From positions 1-10,530 of the forward strand of contig JAPLVT010000072.1 of assembly GCA_026396975.1 (NCBI GenBank): a stretch of 10,530 nt of DNA. The letters run 5' to 3'. This DNA is from Candidatus Iainarchaeum sp. (GTDB taxonomy: Archaea > Iainarchaeota > Iainarchaeia > Iainarchaeales > GCA-2688035). Under the pieces are notes generated by a model. The model was not told the DNA's origin, did not search any database, and was given only the letters and a program-made list of their open reading frames with translations. Every line of letters starts with the position of its first letter. Positions within the stretch are counted from its first letter, which is position 1. Both the position numbers and the translations under genes were made by a program. Shown piece after piece: positions 1-5,704 of this stretch.

Positions 1-1
1 G

Positions 2-406
2 TGGGTTTCGCTGCGCAATTACAGCAAGAAATGCGTTTTCACAAAAGGAATAGGCGAAATAAGGATGCCTGTTGCGCACGGCGAGGGAAATTTCACAGCA
101 AGCCCTGAGACACTAAAGCAGCTTTCCGCTGCCGACCAGGTTGTTTTCAAGTACACAAAGGAAGGGAAGCCAGCCGCAGGCGAATTCCCATTCAACCCGA
201 ACGGCAGCGTGCAGGACATTGCGGGAATCTGCGACGAAACAGGCAGGGTTTTCGGGCTGATGCCGCACCCTGAAAGAAATGTTTTCTTCTCACAGATGGA
301 TGACTGGACACTGCAGCGCGAGTTGTTGAAAAGAAAAGGAAAAAAGCTTCCTGCCGAAGGAATGGGAATGGCTGTTTTCAGGAACGCGGTCAATTTCTTC
401 AAATAG
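2..406 (+). CDS. purQ: PurQ, glutaminase subunit of phosphoribosylformylglycinamidine synthase, C-terminal part
   Basis: This is the 3' part of a gene that enters from the left edge; the frame is open from base 2, and the ATG at 65 is internal. PurQ releases ammonia from glutamine for PurL in the fourth step of de novo purine synthesis, in the cytoplasm. The piece reads ...GEIRMPVAHGEGNF... (the AHGEG motif typical of PurQ), then NPNGS, DIAGICD and GLMPHPER. The HPE triplet (His at 266-268, Glu at 272-274) matches the catalytic His and Glu of class I glutamine amidotransferases; the nucleophilic Cys would lie outside the window. The end, with an EGxGxxxFRNAVNFF pattern, is the usual PurQ C-terminus. 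It converges on the gene at 455-769 with 48 bases between stops. With purA and guaB at the other end, it shows that the genome encodes IMP synthesis and conversion. Confidence 0.88.
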   Translation, partial: WVSLRNYSKKCVFTKGIGEIRMPVAHGEGNFTASPETLKQLSAADQVVFKYTKEGKPAAGEFPFNPNGSVQDIAGICDETGRVFGLMPHPERNVFFSQMDDWTLQRELLKRKGKKLPAEGMGMAVFRNAVNFFK

Positions 407-454
407 CCATTTTAATCCAAGTTTTCCCTGCATTCTTTCTCTTGCCGCCCGCAG

Positions 455-769
455 TCATTTCAATTCGAGATTCCCCTGCCCTCTTTCCTTTATCGCCCGC
501 CTGAATCTTGTGATTCCGCCAAGAATCTCCAGCGCTTCTCTAACCGAGCGTTCTTCCGCGGGTTTCCTCATGAAGCAGTCGCATTTTTGCAAAAGCGCCT
601 TGTTCGCCGCGCCGACTTCCGGGAATTGCTTGTCAAGTTCGAAGGCGCCGAAAGCCGCTTTGACGGCACTCGCAATAATCCTTTTTCCCTTTGGCGGCGG
701 CTTGGGCGGTTCCCTAACACGCTTTGGGACGCGCACTTTAGGGAGGAACAATTGCTTTTGCTTTGGCAT
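455..769 (-). CDS. Small basic hypothetical protein (104 aa)
   Basis: I do not recognise this family. The N-terminal third (residues 1-30) is rich in Lys, Arg and Pro (KVRVPKRVREPPKPPPKGKR) and is probably disordered or binds nucleic acid. The rest (about 31-104) looks helical, with a KCDCF segment near residue 62 and a charged C-terminus. There is no signal peptide or membrane segment. The main support that it is real is its promoter: a TATTTAATT-type box centred 26-27 nt upstream of the ATG, the same layout as the better-known genes of this window. The opposite strand carries overlapping open frames, but they lack such a signal. It ends convergently with purQ. Confidence 0.6.
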   Translation of the reverse strand: MPKQKQLFLPKVRVPKRVREPPKPPPKGKRIIASAVKAAFGAFELDKQFPEVGAANKALLQKCDCFMRKPAEERSVREALEILGGITRFRRAIKERGQGNLELK

Positions 770-790
770 ACAAAAATAGTGTTTCTTGCA

Positions 791-806
791 TTATTTAATT
801 GTTTTC
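791..806 (-). promoter_or_regulatory. TATA box with BRE for the gene at 455-769
   Basis: On the minus strand the sequence is GAAAACAATTAAATAA: a purine/A-rich BRE-like part followed by a TATA-like AATTAAATAA. The box (791-800) is centred 26-27 nt before the ATG at 769, which predicts a leaderless transcript. The same 16 bases recur at 2954-2969. Confidence 0.6.
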
Positions 807-840
807 GGCTTTTTGGGGCCGCCAAGGCTTTTTGGCGGGG

Positions 841-1053
841 TTATTCCTCTTCGTATGCCTCGTCAAAGCCGAATTCGTCTTCGTCCTCGTCAATTTCCTT
901 TTCCTTTGCAATTCGCAGCTTCTGCTTTCCCTCTTTTACCTCTACAACCAGCTCCAGGTTGCACTCGGGGCAGTTCACAAAGTCGCCCTCGTCAAACTCT
1001 CCAATATCCAAGTCAAACCGGTTCTTGCAATCCGGGCAGCGAAATTTGGCCAT
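841..1053 (-). CDS. LysW-like zinc-ribbon protein with acidic tail (70 aa)
   Basis: The protein has two CPxC knuckles, C6-P-D-C9 and C28-P-E-C31, about 20 residues apart, followed by a beta-rich ELVVEV segment and a very acidic tail (residues 51-70, mostly Asp and Glu). The order CPDC..EGDFVNCPEC.LELVVEV resembles LysW, the amino-group carrier protein of archaeal and Thermus lysine/arginine synthesis. The diagnostic C-terminal EDWGE of LysW is not present, however; the tail ends EAYEEE. No LysX or LysZ gene is seen nearby, so a carrier function is not supported; a transcription- or protein-binding zinc ribbon is equally possible. The ATG at 1053 was preferred over a GTG at 1071 because a palindromic TATA-like box sits 28 nt upstream of it. 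Confidence 0.75.
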   Translation of the reverse strand: MAKFRCPDCKNRFDLDIGEFDEGDFVNCPECNLELVVEVKEGKQKLRIAKEKEIDEDEDEFGFDEAYEEE

Positions 1054-1076
1054 AAAAAAGACACTTGCCACTAACC

Positions 1077-1087
1077 CTTTTAAAAGG
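1077..1087 (-). promoter_or_regulatory. TATA-like box for the zinc-ribbon gene
   Basis: CTTTTAAAAG, a perfect palindrome, is centred 28-29 nt upstream of the ATG at 1053. This again predicts a leaderless or nearly leaderless transcript. A second TTTAAA lies just upstream at 1095-1100. Confidence 0.5.
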
Positions 1088-1121
1088 CTACCCCTTTAAA
1101 CCCCCCGGGCTTAATCAATAA

Positions 1122-1136
1122 ACCGTAAAAAATTAC
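1122..1136 (-). terminator. Possible U-rich terminator of the Yip1-like gene
   Basis: Read on the minus strand, a T6 run (1127-1132 region) in an A/T-rich stretch follows the stop codon of the gene at 1173-1805 by about 40 nt. Archaeal termination is often specified by such U-rich runs without a hairpin. It is also just upstream of the promoter of the next gene. Confidence 0.35.
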
Positions 1137-1172
1137 AATTAGGGTTGGAATTGCCTTTGTTTTGGCGCGCTG

Positions 1173-1805
1173 TTAGATCATCGATAGGGCTTCTGACGCC
1201 AGCGCCCAGAAGAGAGTGTTTGCCGCGAGAGCAATCACCGCTGTGATGAAAGAACCCAGCGCGCCCCTGCTTGTAAAGCGCTTTACAGTCAAATACAGCA
1301 GGTAGAAAGAATAAACCCCAATGACAAAAGTCACTGCCAAAAGCGCCCACAGCAAAGTCCAGTTCACGGGCGTGTTGTTTGCGACAATTGCATTGTTGAG
1401 CTGCGCCGCCACGAGGAAAGCGTCTCCGCCCGCGGTGTTAACCCCGCTTGGCATTCCGTTTGGGAAAACCAAAAAGAAAGCGGGTATTGAAAGAATGTAA
1501 ACGACTATTTGGGGTATTTGCATCAGCGCAAGCCCTGAAACAACAGCTGAGAACCCCTTTTTCGCTTCTTTCGCTGCCGCCAGCTTGCCAATGATGAACA
1601 CGATTGCCGCGAGGACAATGAAGGTCACGAAAGCGCCGATTACGCCTGCTGCAACCAGCATCGGGTCGGCCACTCCGCCTATCGCAAATGCCTGCGCAAC
1701 CCAAACAATTGCACCAGCTGCCACCAAACCAAAAGCCAAGCCCGGATTGGGGTGCTCAAAAGCAGACTCAACCGCTTTCACGGGGTGTGAGACATCAAGT
1801 TTCAT
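1173..1805 (-). CDS. Yip1-family-like polytopic membrane protein (210 aa)
   Basis: The protein begins MKLDVSHPVKAVESAFEHPNPGLAF, an amphipathic N-terminus leading into about five hydrophobic segments at roughly residues 24-44, 50-75, 88-118, 150-176 and 185-206. This arrangement, with a P-rich entry to the first helix and small-residue-rich helices, resembles Yip1/YIP1-domain (PF04893-type) proteins, which are common and mostly uncharacterised in archaea. A role cannot be assigned. The ATG at 1805 was chosen over a TTG two codons upstream because it follows a TATA box by the usual 28 nt. It is divergent from the gene at 1915-2694, and their two promoters share a 109-bp gap. Confidence 0.65.
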   Translation of the reverse strand: MKLDVSHPVKAVESAFEHPNPGLAFGLVAAGAIVWVAQAFAIGGVADPMLVAAGVIGAFVTFIVLAAIVFIIGKLAAAKEAKKGFSAVVSGLALMQIPQIVVYILSIPAFFLVFPNGMPSGVNTAGGDAFLVAAQLNNAIVANNTPVNWTLLWALLAVTFVIGVYSFYLLYLTVKRFTSRGALGSFITAVIALAANTLFWALASEALSMI

Positions 1806-1828
1806 TTGCAATATAATAAGCGGTTGGC

Positions 1829-1838
1829 ATATTTAAAA
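1829..1838 (-). promoter_or_regulatory. TATA box for the Yip1-like gene
   Basis: TTTTAAATAT on the minus strand, centred 28-29 nt upstream of the ATG at 1805, consistent with a leaderless transcript. Confidence 0.55.
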
Positions 1839-1883
1839 CTAACGCGCGCAGGCAGCCGCATGGCATTGCCAGCGCCAGTTATG

Positions 1884-1893
1884 CTTAAAAAAC
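1884..1893 (+). promoter_or_regulatory. TATA-like box for the gene at 1915
   Basis: CTTAAAAAAC is centred 26-27 nt upstream of the ATG at 1915; no Shine-Dalgarno sequence is visible between them, again suggesting a leaderless start. Confidence 0.5.
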
Positions 1894-1914
1894 GGCTTTC
1901 GCAATCCTCTTGTT

Positions 1915-2694
1915 ATGCCAACAGAAGAAGCCAGAAATTCCGGCGAAAAGCCCGCGGATGCCAAGGAACAGCAGGCAAAGAAAACAGAGGAAAAGCCTGT
2001 GCAGGCAAAAGAGCAGCAGCCAGTGGCAGCCGCCGCCGGGCAACAGCAAAAGAAAGTTGATGAGAAAGCCGCTTCTTCGGGCCAACAGGCAAAGAAATCG
2101 CGCTGGCTGTTTAAAACAAAGCAGCGGTCGCAGGCGGCAATTCAAAAAAGCGCTCTTGCACAGCAACAGCAGAAATTGCTTCAACTGTCCGAGATAAGCC
2201 TCTGGATTGACACTTATGACGATATTTTCAGCGACTTTGACCCGAGGCCTTACTCGCAGCGCGCTCTCTCCGACGACTTTTTGCTTGAAGCCAAAAAAGC
2301 CAGCAGGGACAGGGCAAGCGGCAATATCGAACTGCGCTTTTTAGTTCCAACAAAAATAAGGAACCCTGAACAGGAAGGCCTGATAAGGAAGCGGTTGCAC
2401 GAGCACTTCAAAAAACACTCCAAGGAGCTTACGCAGGAAGTCCACACCACGCGTAGGAATGGAATTGCAATGGCTTTTGTCGGCATGCTGATGGTTCTTG
2501 GGGCAAGCTACATTTATCCCGAAGAATCAACAAGTTTCCTGCAAAGGCTGCTGTTTGTGGTTCTGGAGCCGGGCGGCTGGTTCATGACCTGGATGGGCTT
2601 GGATGGCATTTTCGGCGCCGAGTCACAGAAAAAAACCGACCTTGACTTCTACAGGAAAATGTCAAAGTGCGAAATAAGCTTCCAGTCGTACTGA
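1915..2694 (+). CDS. Conserved-looking hypothetical membrane protein with WIDTYDDIFSDFDPRPYS motif (259 aa)
   Basis: The first ~90 residues are a low-complexity Gln/Lys/Glu/Ala region (QQAKKTEEKP, QQQKK, QQAKKS) that should be disordered or coiled coil. From residue ~94 a dense, conserved-looking soluble domain begins: SLWIDTYDDIFSDFDPRPYS, then ALSDDFLLEAKKASRD, an ELRFLVP strand and RKRLHEHFKKH. Two hydrophobic segments follow (about residues 182-200 and 207-232, the second containing LEPGGWFMTWMGLDGIF), and a short basic tail. I believe similar DYDDIFSDFDPRPY-type proteins occur in diverse prokaryotes without assigned function, but this is from memory. It ends before a 286-bp interval and faces the minus-strand genes beyond it. 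Confidence 0.75.
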   Translation: MPTEEARNSGEKPADAKEQQAKKTEEKPVQAKEQQPVAAAAGQQQKKVDEKAASSGQQAKKSRWLFKTKQRSQAAIQKSALAQQQQKLLQLSEISLWIDTYDDIFSDFDPRPYSQRALSDDFLLEAKKASRDRASGNIELRFLVPTKIRNPEQEGLIRKRLHEHFKKHSKELTQEVHTTRRNGIAMAFVGMLMVLGASYIYPEESTSFLQRLLFVVLEPGGWFMTWMGLDGIFGAESQKKTDLDFYRKMSKCEISFQSY

Positions 2695-2710
2695 AGCGCG
2701 CGGAATCCAA

Positions 2711-2744
2711 GCCAGGGGCTGCGAACCAGCCCAATCTTGCCTGG
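2711..2744 (+). other. Nested inverted repeat after the gene at 1915-2694
   Basis: GGGCTG (2716-2721) and CAGCCC (2727-2732) form a 6-bp stem with a 5-base loop; it is enclosed by CCAGG (2712-2716) and CCTGG (2740-2744), which overlap the inner stem and would be an alternative pairing. It starts 17 bases after the stop codon. No T-run follows, so it is not a canonical terminator; mRNA 3'-end protection or chance are both possible. Confidence 0.35.
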
Positions 2745-2759
2745 TTGTGCAGGATTGTT

Positions 2760-2933
2760 TCACAGCTTAAAGCGCTTCATCAGCAAACTGTTTGAAACTG
2801 CAGACACGCTGCTAAGCGCCCTTGCGCGCTTCGCCCTTGTGCTGCGCTCTCTCGCACCGAGCCGCTGTAGCGGCTTTTTGGTTGAGAAACGCCTGTCAGC
2901 GCCAAGGATCTTCACGGAAGCAGAAAAACCCAC
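2760..2933 (-). CDS. Candidate small basic protein (57 aa), GTG start
   Basis: On the minus strand a GTG at 2933 opens a 58-codon frame ending in TGA at 2760. The product would be strongly basic, with segments such as RRFSTKKPLQRLGARER and RAKRARAL and the end LLMKRFKL; no domain is recognised. The reason to call it is the promoter: the GTG lies 25-26 nt after a TTATTTAATT box that, with its 5' flank, repeats almost exactly the promoter of the gene at 455-769. It is the only candidate gene in the 286-bp interval 2695-2980. A plus-strand frame starting at TTG 2737 overlaps it and has no such signal. Alternatives are a noncoding RNA driven by the same promoter, or no gene at all. Confidence 0.35.
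   Translation of the reverse strand: MGFSASVKILGADRRFSTKKPLQRLGARERSTRAKRARALSSVSAVSNSLLMKRFKL
2861..2879 (+). terminator. Hairpin plus T5, terminator-like on the plus strand
   Basis: GCCGCTGTAGCGGC (2861-2874) folds into a tight GC-rich hairpin and is followed directly by TTTTT (2875-2879). It could end transcription of the gene at 1915-2694, whose stop is 167 bases upstream. If the small minus-strand gene is real, the element lies inside it. Confidence 0.35.
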
Positions 2934-2953
2934 AGTAAAAAAAGCACCTGGGG

Positions 2954-2969
2954 TTATTTAATTGTTTTC
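2954..2969 (-). promoter_or_regulatory. TATA box with BRE for the candidate small gene
   Basis: The minus strand reads GAAAACAATTAAATAA, identical over 16 bases to 791-806; the two bases upstream (GC plus a pyrimidine) also match apart from one change. The box centre is about 25-26 nt before the GTG at 2933. It sits between the stop codon of the VIT-like gene and the candidate small gene. Confidence 0.5.
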
Positions 2970-2980
2970 AGCCGAGCGGC

Positions 2981-3457
2981 TTAAACAAATGTTCCCCTCA
3001 CAAAGTCTCCGAAGTAATGTGTCGTGAAAATCACGATAAGCGCAATTGCAATATGCTCGCCGACAACACGCCAAGCCGGAGTTTTCTCATGCCTTGCAAG
3101 GTAATAGCTGAACACGCCAAGCAAAAACAAGCCCCAAAGGACGCTCACAATTATCGCTTGGTCAAGCTCTAGCATTATTACTGGTATTACGAAAGAAAAC
3201 GCGAAAACAAGCTTTGCAAAAAAAGTAAAAATCGTTGACTCCCAAATCTCCCTTGCTGTGTGCTGGTTTTCCGATTCTTCCGAAACATGAATGCCAAGCG
3301 CGTCGCTGAAGGCGTCTGCAATCGCTATTGTCAGCACGCCGCCAAGCACTGCAAGCCGCGAGTGCGTGCCGCTGTGCAGCCCCACCATTAGCCCGAGCGT
3401 CGTTATTACAGCGGACGTTATTCCGAAACTGAAGCCTGTTCTGAGCGAATGCCGCAC
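2981..3457 (-). CDS. VIT1/CCC1-family transporter, short archaeal form (158 aa)
   Basis: The protein contains the family's characteristic first segment, FGITSAVITTLGLMVGL, then GGVLTIAIADAFSDALGIHVSEES. Proteins of this family (PF01988-type) export or sequester Fe(II)/Mn(II) across membranes. About five hydrophobic helices are visible: residues ~9-26, 36-56, 73-96, 101-121 and 135-155. The long metal-binding cytoplasmic domain of CCC1/VIT1 is absent; only a short SEESENQHTAREIWES linker remains, as in other short archaeal members. The start is a GTG six bases after AAGGTGA, a good Shine-Dalgarno that overlaps the tyrS stop codon. It is therefore translated as the second gene of the tyrS transcript. 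Substrate is not predictable. Confidence 0.72.
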   Translation of the reverse strand: MRHSLRTGFSFGITSAVITTLGLMVGLHSGTHSRLAVLGGVLTIAIADAFSDALGIHVSEESENQHTAREIWESTIFTFFAKLVFAFSFVIPVIMLELDQAIIVSVLWGLFLLGVFSYYLARHEKTPAWRVVGEHIAIALIVIFTTHYFGDFVRGTFV

Positions 3458-3463
3458 TCTGGG

Positions 3464-3470
3464 TCACCTT
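3464..3470 (-). promoter_or_regulatory. Shine-Dalgarno of the VIT-like gene, overlapping the tyrS stop
   Basis: AAGGTGA on the minus strand includes the TGA stop of the preceding frame and is followed by CCCAGA and GTG. It decides the GTG start at 3457 and indicates translational coupling to tyrS. Confidence 0.65.
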
Positions 3471-4307
3471 GTAACAGCGAGCTTTTCGACTTTTTCAAGC
3501 AGCTCGCGCTGCTTTCCCTTTTCAAAGTGCTTTCTTGTGGGCTCAAGCATCTTGTTTACATAAGCAGCGGTGGCTTTCTTTAAGTCGAGGGGGTGCAGCT
3601 TTCCCTCTTCAAAAGCGCCTGCAAGCTGACCGAAAGAGCCGAATTCAACATCCCCGCCGAATTTGCTCGCGCGCTCCACTTTAATTTTTTTGAATTTGTC
3701 AAAAACAAGATGCTTGCAGTAATCCAGCACAGGGTTCTCGGCGGACTGGCGCTCCGGGCAATAAGCCTTGTTCAGTTTCCTTTCAACCTCTTCAGCGCTG
3801 TCTGTCATGAAAATAGCGCTGTCGGGAACGCTCTTGCTCAGCCCGCAGGGAATCGCTTTCGCTTCTTCCCATTATCTGGCTGCAGCGCACAATCCGCTTC
3901 ACTGTGCTGTTTGTCGCGACTTTCATCACTGTTGCCCAATAGTTCCTGTCGCCCATTGCATCGTTTGCCCAGACGAATTCAACGCCGCCCATTTCCATGC
4001 CGCAGCTTTTCCAGACCTCAATCATGTATTTTCCGGCAAGCTGGATGTTCTCAAGGTTTCCGCAGTACTTGTTGTTAGCCCAGGCATGCCAGTCGGCAAC
4101 CCAAAGCTTGAATTTGCAGCCCGCCGCAACCATTTTGTTTACATTGGCAGCCCGCAGCAGCCCCTGCGCGATATGCACATTCCCGCTCGGCTCAAAGCCG
4201 TCGTAAGCAACGGGGTGCGCTTTTTTCTCAAGCAGCGCCCGAAGGTCTTCCTCGGTTATTATTTCTTCGCCGACTTCCCTAATTAGTGAAAGGCGTTTTT
4301 CAAGCAT
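3464..4307 (-). pseudogene. tyrS: Tyrosyl-tRNA synthetase, internally deleted and frameshifted
   Basis: TyrRS charges tRNA-Tyr. The first part (ATG 4307 to about 3834, ~158 codons) reads well: a GFEPSGNVHIAQG segment (HIGH-like signature), FKLWVADWHAW, and the IMGRSESDSL region typical of archaeal TyrRS. The frame then runs into RSRQRYFHDRQR and stops at 3792. The C-terminal part continues in another frame: LSKSVPDSAIFMTD (the KMSKS loop region), VERKLNKAYCP, KFGGD, LHPLDLK and LEPTRKHF, ending at 3464. Missing between them is the second half of the catalytic domain, with the YPxMQxxDI and GMDQRK motifs that bind tyrosine; about 60-75 residues by comparison with Methanocaldococcus TyrRS as I remember it. 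Ribosomal frameshifting would not restore these, so the locus as given cannot make a normal enzyme. It may be a true deletion, a decaying copy or an assembly error. The start follows a strong TATA box. Confidence 0.8.
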
Positions 4308-4328
4308 GCTAAACACCAAGTAACAACG

Positions 4329-4337
4329 CTTTTATAG
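4329..4337 (-). promoter_or_regulatory. TATA box for tyrS
   Basis: CTATAAAAG on the minus strand, the closest match to a textbook archaeal TATA box here, is centred 26 nt upstream of the ATG at 4307. It rules out the in-frame TTG at 4319 as a likely start. A further A/T stretch at 4362-4372 could be a second box but has no start codon at the matching distance on either strand. Confidence 0.65.
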
Positions 4338-4441
4338 ATTATAGAACTGTAAAACACCAATATATATTTAATCCATGCAATTTTGCGGGCGTTCCCACAC
4401 TGCGCTCTTTTTGGTCTGACGCCGTTTTGTCCGGCTCAATG

Positions 4442-5113
4442 TCAAAACCTGTCTGCCGGCAGCATGAAAATGATTTTTCCGCGCCGCACGCCCAACACCC
4501 AGATATTGTGCAATTCGTTTCCAACCCTCTGCGAAGCCTTGCCGGCGGCTGTTAAAAGCCGCTGCTCCGAGACCCCGGTTTGCTCCTTGAAACGCTCAAG
4601 AAAAACCGCGCTCTCTTTTGTCCTTGCCTCGCCTTTGGGCGGAAATAGGTCTTGGATTGACGGCGCCCTTAACCACGGCATTGCCACAAGCTCTTTTCCA
4701 ACAGCCTTTACCGGCGGGGCGAGGAGCGTGTAATCTTCGTTCGGGTATTTTTTGTTATGGTCCGCGGCAATTCTTCTCAATTCTGATACGAATTCTTTTG
4801 CGGTGGGCCTTTTCATTCCCATCGGCCAGTCCAGCGCCTTTATCACAAGCCTATTGCCGGGAAAGTTCCTTGATACATTCAGCTCGCGTACGCGATGGCC
4901 TACTGGCATCTTATCGAGAGGGTTGGGTTCAATCCAATCAAGGGCTCCGGCTCTTGGGTCAATGTTTTTTGTTCTGGCAAGAAACCGGTAGATATCCCCC
5001 TCTGCACCCCTTGCTTCCCGCCGCCGCACGATCCTTTTTACCCTTGTAACAAGATCTTTGGGCAGCGGCTTGTAGCGGACAAGAATTGCGGTGCTTCTGG
5101 GTTTTGGAGGCAT
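4442..5113 (-). CDS. Hypothetical protein (223 aa)
   Basis: I do not recognise this family. The protein is soluble and basic, with no signal peptide or membrane helix. Visible elements are a basic helix near the N-terminus (VTRVKRIVRRREARG), a segment NPLDKMPVGHRVRELNVSRN at about residues 65-84, a helix EFVSELRRIAADHNKKY (~107-123), and a C-terminal NELHNIWVLGVRRGKIIFMLP that looks like a turn and beta strand. Basic character and compact size would fit an RNA- or DNA-associated role, but that is only inference. The ATG at 5113 was chosen over a TTG at 5158 because a TATA box lies 27 nt upstream of it. It is upstream of tyrS on the same strand but separated by a 134-bp gap holding the tyrS promoter, so it is probably a separate unit. 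It is divergent from ribL. Confidence 0.65.
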   Translation of the reverse strand: MPPKPRSTAILVRYKPLPKDLVTRVKRIVRRREARGAEGDIYRFLARTKNIDPRAGALDWIEPNPLDKMPVGHRVRELNVSRNFPGNRLVIKALDWPMGMKRPTAKEFVSELRRIAADHNKKYPNEDYTLLAPPVKAVGKELVAMPWLRAPSIQDLFPPKGEARTKESAVFLERFKEQTGVSEQRLLTAAGKASQRVGNELHNIWVLGVRRGKIIFMLPADRF

Positions 5114-5135
5114 ATATGAATCCGGTGCAGTTAAT

Positions 5136-5144
5136 AATTTAAAA
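5136..5144 (-). promoter_or_regulatory. TATA box between the gene at 4442-5113 and ribL
   Basis: TTTTAAATT on the minus strand is centred 27 nt before the ATG at 5113. No clear box lies at the corresponding distance from the ribL ATG; the same A/T stretch used in the other direction would give ribL a leader of about 24 nt. Confidence 0.55.
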
Positions 5145-5188
5145 CCGTAGAAATCCAAACGTTTGTGTTGGCGGCGGATTGATTTCTA

Positions 5189-5608
5189 ATGCGTATCGTG
5201 ATGGCTTTTGGAACATTTGACTGCATCCATCCAGGGCACATTTATTACCTGAAAAAGGCGAAGTCTCTCGGGGATGAACTTGTTGTAGTGGTCGCGAGAG
5301 ACAGGAACGTGCAGTCCATAAAGGGAAGAAAAGCCTCTACCAGCGAAAAAGACAGGCTGGAAACAGTGCAGAGCCTGCGCTTTGTGGATAAAGCAGTTCT
5401 TGGCGACAGGGAAATGCGCAAATGGGGCGTCATCAAGCGCTTCCATCCGGTTGCAATAGCGCTCGGCTATGACCAGTGGGCAAGCATTCCCCCGCTGAGG
5501 GAAGAGCTTGAGGCAGCTGGCCTGCGCCCGCGCATAGTGCGAATCGGCTCTTACAACGAGCACAAGAACAGCGCCAGCAAGCTTTTGAAAAAGCACGCGA
5601 AAAAGTGA
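5189..5608 (+). CDS. ribL: Archaeal FAD synthetase RibL (139 aa)
   Basis: RibL transfers AMP from ATP to FMN to give FAD; it is the archaeal replacement for the bacterial RibF adenylyltransferase domain. The N-terminus, MAFGTFDCIHPGHIYYL, contains the HxGH signature of the nucleotidyltransferase superfamily (H14, H17). It is followed by VVVVARDRNV, the SEKDRLETVQSLRFVDKAVLGD stretch and GYDQW, all as expected for the glycerol-3-phosphate cytidylyltransferase-like branch. Length is normal for the family. A related CTP-dependent enzyme is the main alternative. The start ATG follows GGATTGAT, a weak Shine-Dalgarno. It lies about 460 bp upstream of a RibU-like ECF operon on the same strand, with one opposite gene between, suggesting a shared flavin theme but not one operon. 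Confidence 0.85.
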   Translation: MRIVMAFGTFDCIHPGHIYYLKKAKSLGDELVVVVARDRNVQSIKGRKASTSEKDRLETVQSLRFVDKAVLGDREMRKWGVIKRFHPVAIALGYDQWASIPPLREELEAAGLRPRIVRIGSYNEHKNSASKLLKKHAKK

Positions 5609-5644
5609 ATTGCCTCCGCCGCTTTTTCCGCAACAGTACCGCCT

Positions 5645-5691
5645 GCGGCGTTTGCCGCTAAAGTGGTGTGCCCTGAATAGTGAATTTTTTT
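5645..5691 (+). terminator. Weak hairpin and T7 run after ribL
   Basis: The convergent gap 5609-5704 contains GCGGC-GTTT-GCCGC (5645-5658) and, further on, a run of seven T (5685-5691). The T-run is the likelier stop signal for the ribL transcript, as archaeal terminators are typically U-rich. The two are 27 bases apart, so they do not form a bacterial-type terminator. Confidence 0.35.
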
Positions 5692-5704
5692 CCGCGGGTG
5701 CGGC

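Noticed and set aside
587..1099. Open frame of 170 codons on the plus strand
   Set aside because: It crosses two minus-strand genes that both have correctly spaced TATA boxes; the product is Ser/Phe-rich and has no recognisable domain.
2709..2735. tRNA T-arm-like GGGCT-GGTTCGC-AGCCC on the minus strand
   Set aside because: The loop lacks the TTCRANY pattern in the correct register, and no acceptor, D or anticodon arm can be paired around it.
2737..2961. Plus-strand frame of 74 codons starting with TTG
   Set aside because: It has a rare start, no promoter or ribosome binding site, and runs through a terminator-like hairpin; the minus-strand frame in the same place has a promoter.
3792..3880. 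Programmed +1 frameshift in tyrS
   Set aside because: Joining the two frames would still lack the YPxMQxxDI and GMDQRK region, so recoding cannot give a functional enzyme.
4338..4441. A small gene or RNA behind the A/T-rich stretch at 4362-4372
   Set aside because: No start codon lies at the expected distance on either strand and no box C/D, H/ACA or tRNA pattern could be made; the gap holds the tyrS promoter and otherwise nothing I can support.
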